Shown here: positions 61,444-64,000 of the stretch, in pieces
Numbering within the stretch: the first letter of the stretch is position 1
Layout: the number at the start of each line of letters is the position of its first letter
DNA from: Alphaproteobacteria bacterium
GTDB taxonomy: Bacteria; Pseudomonadota; Alphaproteobacteria; CAAHEQ01; UBA3637
NCBI GenBank assembly: GCA_017647405.1
Contig: JAGCKR010000062.1
Span: 1-64,000, forward strand
Direction: 5' to 3'
Length of the DNA stretch: 64,000 nucleotides
Position numbers and translations under genes: made by a program
The notes under the pieces: generated by a model
What the model was told of the DNA's origin: nothing
Databases searched by the model: none
Seen by the model: only the letters and a program-made list of their open reading frames with translations

Positions 61444-63330
61444 ATGAGCAAAAACAGTTTGCATGAAAAATTATTTGATGTTTGGTCCGTTGCACATAAA
61501 TTCAGTGGTGGCAACTCAAAAATAACCAAAAAAATCGAAAATTACATTCGAGAGAATTGTTTGGAAGATACTTTTTCATATCAAACCGCATCCGGCCAAA
61601 TAAAAACACTTCCCGTTTTTGAATTGGCCGAACCAAGAAACGGCAAACAAACACCCTATTTTAACCCATTAGCGATGGATTCTTTTACTCAGAAAAGAGG
61701 CGCCGAGCTAAAACAAAAAGCAAAAGAATTTGAAGAAGAATGCCCAACCGTTTCTCTTCGTGTCTTGCGCCGTCAATTAGGCATAAGCGCTGCAAAAGAA
61801 AAAGATCTTTTAAAATTTATCGAAACAAAATGCGTGCATGATACTTTTAAAAAACAAGATGAAACAGGCGCTGAAACAGAAGAACTTATTTTTGATTATC
61901 CGATGGATAGCCATTCAAAAACATACCTGACCATTCAAAAAGAAGGTATTGAGACGTTTATTCAAACGCATCAAAAAGAATTAAATATGCTTGGCGCCAA
62001 AAACATTGATCTTGCACTGGGCCAAATCAAACCATTGGATAAAAAAGAAGGATTGCTCAGGCAAAATGATCTTTTCAAATCCCTTAAATTGCCAAATCGG
62101 GCACGCAGTTCTTTTAATAATCTTTTTTTCAATCAGTTTATTCATCAAACAAATCCTAACGATAACACACCGTTATTTTTAAAACGCAAGAGCAGACAAA
62201 AAACCATTTATTGCATTAGAAAAGAAGATTTACCTCTTTTCATCAGTCAAAATAAAACAGCACTTTGCGCCATCGGGCTGAGCAACGCGGTTATTGATCA
62301 CTTTTTATCAGATCAAAAAATAACGCCGAAAACACCTGAAATGATCACCTTTAGTCAGTTCACAAAAAAGTATCTGCATTCAAATATTCTTTCCTCTTTG
62401 TCAAAAGAGATCAGAAAAAAACACTTGCAAGATACGTATGAAACAACGGATGAAAACGGCCAAAAAATTCAAAAACCGATTTTTATAAAAGTCAGAGCCA
62501 AAAAAGAGGAAGAACAAAATTATGTGTTTTCCTCTCTGGAAGCCCTGCAAGCTTTTGCACGCCAAAATAAAGAGTTATTTTTATCTCATCATGTTTCGTT
62601 ATTTCAATATGAAAATATTTTCAGGAAAATAGATGAAAATATTCCAAAAGGCGAAGCTATTCCCGTTATTGATTTACAGCGAAAATATCATTTCTTTGGC
62701 AGAGAACATGTTCATAAAATCCCCTCTTTCATAGGTGAAACATATGAAACAACGGATGAAAACGGTCAAAAAATTCAAAAACCACTTATTGTTATGAAAC
62801 GGCAAAAAAGCGGTCATTTAAAATATTATATCTTAAAAGAAGCCGTTTTAATTCTTTTAACACGTCATCAAAAAGAGCTTATGGTGCAAAATACAACACT
62901 GAAAGCCATTTTAAAAAACAAACCGATTATTCAGCGAACAGATAGCATGTTAAGTATTGAAAATTTGGCTAGATTTTTAAATTATTCTACGTATCATTAT
63001 CCCAGAATAAGTGCGTTCATTGAAACAAACTGTCTCAATGAAAAGCATATAAATCCCCAAACAAACAAGGAAGAAGATACCTTTGTTTATGCCGCCTGTC
63101 AAAGCGGAACAAATTCCTTAATGATTGAAACTGCCGGCGTTAAAAACTTTATCTCAAAATACGCCAAAGAATTAATCGAATTGGGCGTTTTGCCACAAAA
63201 CATAACAAAAGCCATTTCAAAGGCTACCCTCAATCCAAACTTTAATCAGGAATTTGTTTTACTTCGGCGCCTTCGCCAAAATAAATTTAACGAACAGGCA
63301 CATTTAAAAAAATCACGTATGAAAGACTAA
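61444..63330 (+). CDS. Protein of six ~100-residue repeats, unknown family
   Basis: A 628-aa protein that I divide into six tandem units of ~95-110 residues. Each unit has a helical start resembling a small helix-turn-helix (SIENLARFLNYSTYHYPRIS), a segment like FIETxCLxDTY, a strand-rich middle (YETTDENGQKIQKP, identical in units 4 and 5) and a helix like FIQTHQKELNMLG. The design recalls DNA- or protein-binding repeat arrays, but no named family fits. No signal peptide; the end is basic (HLKKSRMKD). AAAGGGG lies 5 bases before the ATG. Confidence 0.8.
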   Translation: MSKNSLHEKLFDVWSVAHKFSGGNSKITKKIENYIRENCLEDTFSYQTASGQIKTLPVFELAEPRNGKQTPYFNPLAMDSFTQKRGAELKQKAKEFEEECPTVSLRVLRRQLGISAAKEKDLLKFIETKCVHDTFKKQDETGAETEELIFDYPMDSHSKTYLTIQKEGIETFIQTHQKELNMLGAKNIDLALGQIKPLDKKEGLLRQNDLFKSLKLPNRARSSFNNLFFNQFIHQTNPNDNTPLFLKRKSRQKTIYCIRKEDLPLFISQNKTALCAIGLSNAVIDHFLSDQKITPKTPEMITFSQFTKKYLHSNILSSLSKEIRKKHLQDTYETTDENGQKIQKPIFIKVRAKKEEEQNYVFSSLEALQAFARQNKELFLSHHVSLFQYENIFRKIDENIPKGEAIPVIDLQRKYHFFGREHVHKIPSFIGETYETTDENGQKIQKPLIVMKRQKSGHLKYYILKEAVLILLTRHQKELMVQNTTLKAILKNKPIIQRTDSMLSIENLARFLNYSTYHYPRISAFIETNCLNEKHINPQTNKEEDTFVYAACQSGTNSLMIETAGVKNFISKYAKELIELGVLPQNITKAISKATLNPNFNQEFVLLRRLRQNKFNEQAHLKKSRMKD

Positions 63331-63352
63331 ATTAACCATAAAAGAGCTCATT

Positions 63353-64000
63353 ATGACTAAGCATATCTTAAATTTAAATAAAAACTTTATCAGTATAAAT
63401 GATCTTTGCCTTTTATTCCACAAACAGGCAAAATTTTGTAAAGTTCTTCAAGAATATATCCAACAACAGGCGATTAATGACACCGCCCCCTTTATTTTAA
63501 AAGATAAAACAATCAAACAAATACCCATTTTTCATGTAGGCATGAAAGAAGGTAAAGAATATGGCGTATATCTATTTAAAAAAGCGCTTCCTTTTTTTCT
63601 GAAAAGTCATTTAAACAAATTGATTGAAATCGGTGTTGAAAGAGAACGTATCTATTCGTTATTGAACTGGATTCCAACACTGACGGCTGAAGAAAAAGTT
63701 CAAAAAAGAGATAATCTTGTGCTTCTCAATCAAATTGCAACAAAATTTTCAAATAATACGCATGTTGTTAGCTTATTAACACAATATATTAAAGACAACT
63801 GGTTAACAGATACATATACTTTGCTTAATCCACTCACAAATCAGTCAGAAGAAAAACATATGTTTTGTTTTTCACCCTCTCTTCGTGGGCGTAGCGCTGT
63901 TTACTTATATAAAGAAGCTTTGCCGCACTTTTTAAATAAATATCAACAGGCGCTGAAAGAAAAAAAACTTGAATTAGAGGAACAAAACAATTTTATTTCT
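63353..64000 (+). CDS. Second protein of the same repeat family (cut by window end)
   Basis: An open frame from the ATG at 63353 (MTKHILNLNKNFISINDL) to the last base, 216 codons, no stop. It contains two units of the repeat seen in the preceding gene: VYLFKKALPFFLKSHLNKLI and LVLLNQIATKFSNN, then YIKDNWLTDTYTLLNP and VYLYKEALPHFLNKYQQAL. It starts 22 bp after the previous stop, so the two genes form an operon, which may continue beyond the window. Confidence 0.75.
   Translation, partial: MTKHILNLNKNFISINDLCLLFHKQAKFCKVLQEYIQQQAINDTAPFILKDKTIKQIPIFHVGMKEGKEYGVYLFKKALPFFLKSHLNKLIEIGVERERIYSLLNWIPTLTAEEKVQKRDNLVLLNQIATKFSNNTHVVSLLTQYIKDNWLTDTYTLLNPLTNQSEEKHMFCFSPSLRGRSAVYLYKEALPHFLNKYQQALKEKKLELEEQNNFIS

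Overview
The window reads as chromosomal DNA of an AT-rich alphaproteobacterium with a host-associated lifestyle. The housekeeping islands (rpsP-rimM-trmD-rplS; rpoZ-spoT-acpS; rplU-rpmA) have alphaproteobacterial order, and S16 carries the Ala/Glu-rich tail common in that class. Most of the rest is an accessory repertoire of eukaryote-like repeat proteins, as in Holosporales/Rickettsiales-type symbionts and some gut alphaproteobacteria. That assignment is inference from gene content, not from a marker phylogeny.

Layout. 1-0.5 kb: start of a lipoprotein gene and a strongly folded, unidentified RNA. 0.5-21 kb: an array of 18 ankyrin (ANK) genes, all on the minus strand, nearly all touching or overlapping, with three decayed gene relics in its only larger spacers. 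21-27 kb: a 97-aa orphan, a putative HEXXH metallopeptidase, a membrane protein with a CI/LexA-like repressor and a visible operator, and two larger ANK proteins, one with a triple Trp-rich motif. 27.5-34.7 kb: four tandem paralogues, each with HEXXH, an EAEK-like motif and a central hydrophobic hairpin; two appear to be transcribed as leaderless mRNAs. 34.7-37.2 kb: ribosomal/tRNA-modification operon followed by a decayed partial copy of rplS. 37.3-45.9 kb: lipoprotein, galE, sodB, pyrD-like, rpoZ, spoT, acpS, a HAD phosphatase and an NSS-type symporter. 45.9-50.7 kb: an exported ANK protein built on unusual 30-residue repeats, and a cytoplasmic-type ANK protein with five 42-residue acidic repeats. 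51.4-52.1 kb: rplU-rpmA. 52.2-60.6 kb: five genes of a leucine-rich-repeat (LRR) family with a conserved N-terminal domain of unknown function. 60.7-64 kb: a membrane protein and two proteins made of ~100-residue tandem repeats that I do not recognise.

Main idea. ANK, HEXXH-type and LRR proteins are unrelated in their bodies, yet many share a C-terminal pattern: a Pro followed by two or three aliphatic residues about 12-40 residues before the end, then a basic stretch, and often an extreme terminus of the form Q-N-x-(R)-G. The array relics also keep this tail. It could be a common secretion or sorting signal for an effector repertoire. Part of the terminal signature also encodes the Shine-Dalgarno site of the next gene, so the two explanations must be separated.

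Promoters are unusually easy to read here: TTGACA-like -35, 17-bp spacer, TATAAT-like -10, often preceded by TG. No tRNA, rRNA, CRISPR array, transposase or prophage structural gene was seen.
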